Below, one piece after another: positions 62,301 to 64,000 of a stretch of 64,000 nt of DNA. Each line of letters starts with the position of its first letter. The stretch's first letter is position 1. Position numbers and translations under genes: made by a program. Source of the stretch: Watersipora subatra (taxonomy: Eukaryota; Bryozoa; Gymnolaemata; Cheilostomatida; Watersiporidae); the NCBI RefSeq assembly GCF_963576615.1, contig NC_088714.1:310001-374000 (forward strand), given 5' to 3'. Below the pieces are notes generated by a model that did no database searches, had not been told where the DNA came from, and saw only the letters and a list, made by a program, of their open reading frames with translations.

Positions 62301-63310
62301 CGGCTTTTTCGTGGACGAGCGCATGTGCAAACAGGGTGATGACGTCAAAAAACCGATGGATTGATATTTCTGTCTACATAAATCTCAAAGTTTGTCGTCT
62401 GTCCAGTTATAGCGATAAAGTTTTAGGAATGAAAAATGCGCATCACAGAGGATTTGAACTCACAAAGATTGCAACAGCAGGTTTGGATACACGCATCTAA
62501 CCACAAGGCTAAGCCATACTTATCATTCTTAACTATTTTATCGACGGTATGTTTATCGCTAAATGGGGATGTGCTTTTTACTAATAATTAATATTACCTT
62601 TCACGTTTGTTTTGCTTTTTAAAAGCCATTTCAAAATTCATCACCTATTTTTTAATGTGTAATTTTCAAATGTGACGTTTTAATTTCAAGCGTTTTATTG
62701 CCAGCTCCGATTTCCAGTTCTTCCTTGTGACGATCGCTAAGAACTATTAAATTTAAAACCTTACCTTTACCTTACCTTTACATCTGAACTGTTGTATTAT
62801 CTCGAGTAGGAATTGCATTTACATTTTCTCTCCATTCAGTCAGACAAAGCATCTGACAAAAACAGTCCAATATCTGTTTGTTACGTTTGTACCAGTATCG
62901 AGAGATACCGATATCATCGTATTCAAAGGTTGGATAGATCACTTTGGTTCCAACAGTAACCTTTTTATACACACTTCTATGTAATCATCATTATTATCAA
63001 TTCAACATGTTCATGATTTTTATTTTGTTTTCTCAGTTCGTAATACTTATATCAGTGCCAAATCGTTTTTCATTTTATTAATTGTAGCAAAACAGACTAT
63101 CTACATGTAGCTATTACTTGCTAATTATTTCATTTTTAAACACCTTTACAGTTGTTTTATTTTTCTCTTAATTTATCTGAATTGCACAAAACACTTTTCT
63201 CATGATATAAAGTTTAAAAGTTGGAATGGTAAATGTTGTAAATGTTGAATAAAATAAATTTTCTCTTCAAAGACTTTTTTATTCCCTGGGCAGTGCCGGG
63301 CGTTCAGCTA

Positions 63311-63355
<45 letters not shown>

Positions 63356-64000
63356 GGTGTCTGTCTGTCCAGTTATATCGATAAAAGGTCTGCTCCGCAG
63401 AGGGTTTAGTGTAGAAACCTTCAGTTCTGGAGGCATTTATGTAGCTTATCCATTAGACTATCGCATTCCATTGAGCATATCGATCAATAATGGCGAAAAT
63501 ATTCATTACATCGGTCATGTAAAGATCAGCAGTTTGCCTCACTAGGTGAATGCCCAGCCTTGCACGGGTACTGAAAACAGCTTATAAACAGTTGCAGATA
63601 ATGTAGTGTAAAGGCAATGTAGTAGGTAAGGTAATGAAATGTTTATAAGCTGTTTTTATTACCTGTGCAACGCAGGCCATTTATGTAGTAATGTATACAG
63701 CATGTTTCAGTTTGTATTGAATGTCCGCCCGCATTTCTTTTCAGTTCTTTCCTCCAACCCTGTATCATTACAACCTTTCATCTTACCACATTCAACCCTG
63801 TATCATTACAATCTTTCATCTTACCACATTCAACCCTGTATCATTACAACCTTTCATCTTACCACAGTCAACCCTGTGTTTGCCTTTTTTGAACATACAG
63901 GGTTTGTTGTGTGAAGGCTGTGACTGTAAGACACATGTCTACTGCCTCAGGAGTTACTTGCGCAAGAAAAAGGATCCCCTGCCTGTCTGCCCTAACAAGT
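59390..64000 (+). CDS. NSMCE1: NSE1, SMC5/6 complex RING-like subunit (3' truncated by window)
   Basis: Coding exons 59390-59510, 60284-60540, 61142-61324, 61706-61831 and 63901 to beyond 64000, with matching phases (1, 0, 0, 0). The start-codon exon begins at an acceptor (TTCTAG, 59376), so a non-coding 5' exon lies upstream. NSE1 is a nuclear subunit of the SMC5/6 complex; with NSE3 it forms a ubiquitin-ligase-linked subcomplex acting in recombination repair. The N-terminus has SSSQKMFLQSIAHAGFM, then the tandem winged-helix region (VKKGIEEDTGRPCYVFINSV; KADASQLIHQAW). The variant RING domain begins CNICNRLCIR (exon 4) and continues LLCEGCDCKTHVYC ... PVCPNK (exon 5), giving the family's Cys/His zinc-ligand series. 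About 248 codons are visible. The exon 3 donor (GAA|GTGTGT) and exon 4 donor (AGG|GTTCGT) are weak. Confidence 0.93.
59855..60215. repeat. About 17-21-bp tandem repeat, about 18 copies (NSMCE1 intron 1)
   Basis: Units GTTATGGGTGGTTGTTAAGAT with frequent short forms. It ends about 70 bp before the exon 2 acceptor at 60283. The 72-codon + frame across it is an artefact. Confidence 0.93.
60600..61085. repeat. About 44-bp minisatellite, about 11 copies (NSMCE1 intron 2)
   Basis: Unit TGTTCAGTGCTGTATTGTGG plus TTGTATCTCCTAGTATACACTGTA. It begins about 60 bp after the exon 2 donor and ends about 55 bp before the exon 3 acceptor, so it fills most of the intron. Confidence 0.96.
61880..62010. mobile_element. 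SINE-like copy 1, diverged (NSMCE1 intron 4)
   Basis: Shares AAGTTTGTCATCTGTCAAGTTAGCGATTAAA ... GCGTCACAGATGATTTGA with the copy at 62388-62520 in the same orientation; more diverged. See that entry for the tRNA-like part. Confidence 0.55.
62388..62520 (-). mobile_element. tRNA-derived SINE-like sequence, copy 2
   Basis: The complement of the right half reads GGCTTAGCCTTGTGGTTAGA ... GAGTTCAAATC, with spacing like RNA polymerase III box A (TAGCCTTGTGG) and box B (GAGTTCAAATC) of a tRNA-derived SINE head. The shared body is AAGTTTGTCGTCTGTCCAG and TATAGCGATAAA. It is too degenerate to be a functional tRNA gene. Confidence 0.55.
63313..63352. repeat. (TA)n microsatellite
   Basis: About 20 uninterrupted AT dinucleotides between a GGGCGTTCAGCTAGTC end and the SINE-like sequence that follows. 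Confidence 0.97.
63353..63560. mobile_element. SINE-like copy 3 (NSMCE1 intron 4)
   Basis: Starts CTCGGTGTCTGTCTGTCCAG followed by TTATATCGATAAAAGG, matching the body shared by copies 1 and 2, and continues to GTGAATGCCCAGCCTTGCAC. It directly follows the (TA)n run, a common tail or target for such elements. Confidence 0.5.
63755..63885. repeat. 38-bp tandem repeat, about 3.5 copies, next to exon 5 acceptor of NSMCE1
   Basis: Unit CAACCCTGTATCATTACAAC plus CTTTCATCTTACCACATT, pyrimidine-rich. The last partial unit ends about 20 bp before the acceptor AACATACAG (63900), so the repeat supplies part of the upstream pyrimidine tract. Confidence 0.92.

Noticed and set aside
62388..62520. tRNA gene on the minus strand
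   Set aside because: Box A- and box B-like motifs are present, but the stems do not pair into a cloverleaf and a diverged second copy exists, so it is better read as a SINE fragment.

Overview
This window is animal (metazoan) nuclear DNA. Genes are split into many short exons with GT-AG introns, the DNA is AT-rich, and introns and spacers are packed with tandem minisatellites and small inverted-repeat transposons. Gene content (animal-type chitin synthase, Mediator subunit 7, NSE1) fits an invertebrate. A spiralian/lophotrochozoan is my best guess, but the species cannot be named from this sequence.

Layout. 1-1520 is a 43/44-bp minisatellite reaching the window edge. 2854-28637 (+) is a chitin synthase gene that I assembled by hand into 29 coding exons. 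All splice phases agree, giving an uninterrupted 1642-residue frame with the catalytic motifs ALDGDVDF, CGRIHPIGSG, EDRW, QRRRW and SWGTRE and many membrane segments. It has no myosin head. An intronless 255-codon gene of unknown function (6563-7330, +) is nested in its intron 2. Tail-to-tail with it, 380 bp away, is a 5-exon gene for a 363-residue coiled-coil protein (29019-34752, -). Next comes an intronless Mediator subunit 7 gene (37567-38259, -). About 21 kb of gene-poor DNA follows (38260-59376) with minisatellites, TTAA-flanked MITEs, a 2.46-kb element with GGCGAC-rich ends, a decayed LINE and a further inverted-repeat element. The NSE1 (NSMCE1) gene starts at 59390 (+) and runs off the right edge inside its zinc-binding domain.

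The genes do not form an operon and look functionally unrelated: cell-surface chitin synthesis, a coiled-coil protein, RNA polymerase II transcription, and SMC5/6 DNA repair.

The most striking feature is how minisatellites have invaded splice sites of the chitin synthase gene. The 3' splice site of exon 15 with the first codons of that exon is the repeat unit of a 41-bp array, giving 16 acceptor copies in a row, open in all three forward frames. The 5' splice site of exon 5 is repeated three times with an exact 45-bp (15-codon) period, so each alternative donor stays in frame. Introns 8 and 18 carry long, mutually complementary (ACT)n and (AGT)n tracts that could pair in the pre-mRNA around exons 9-18.
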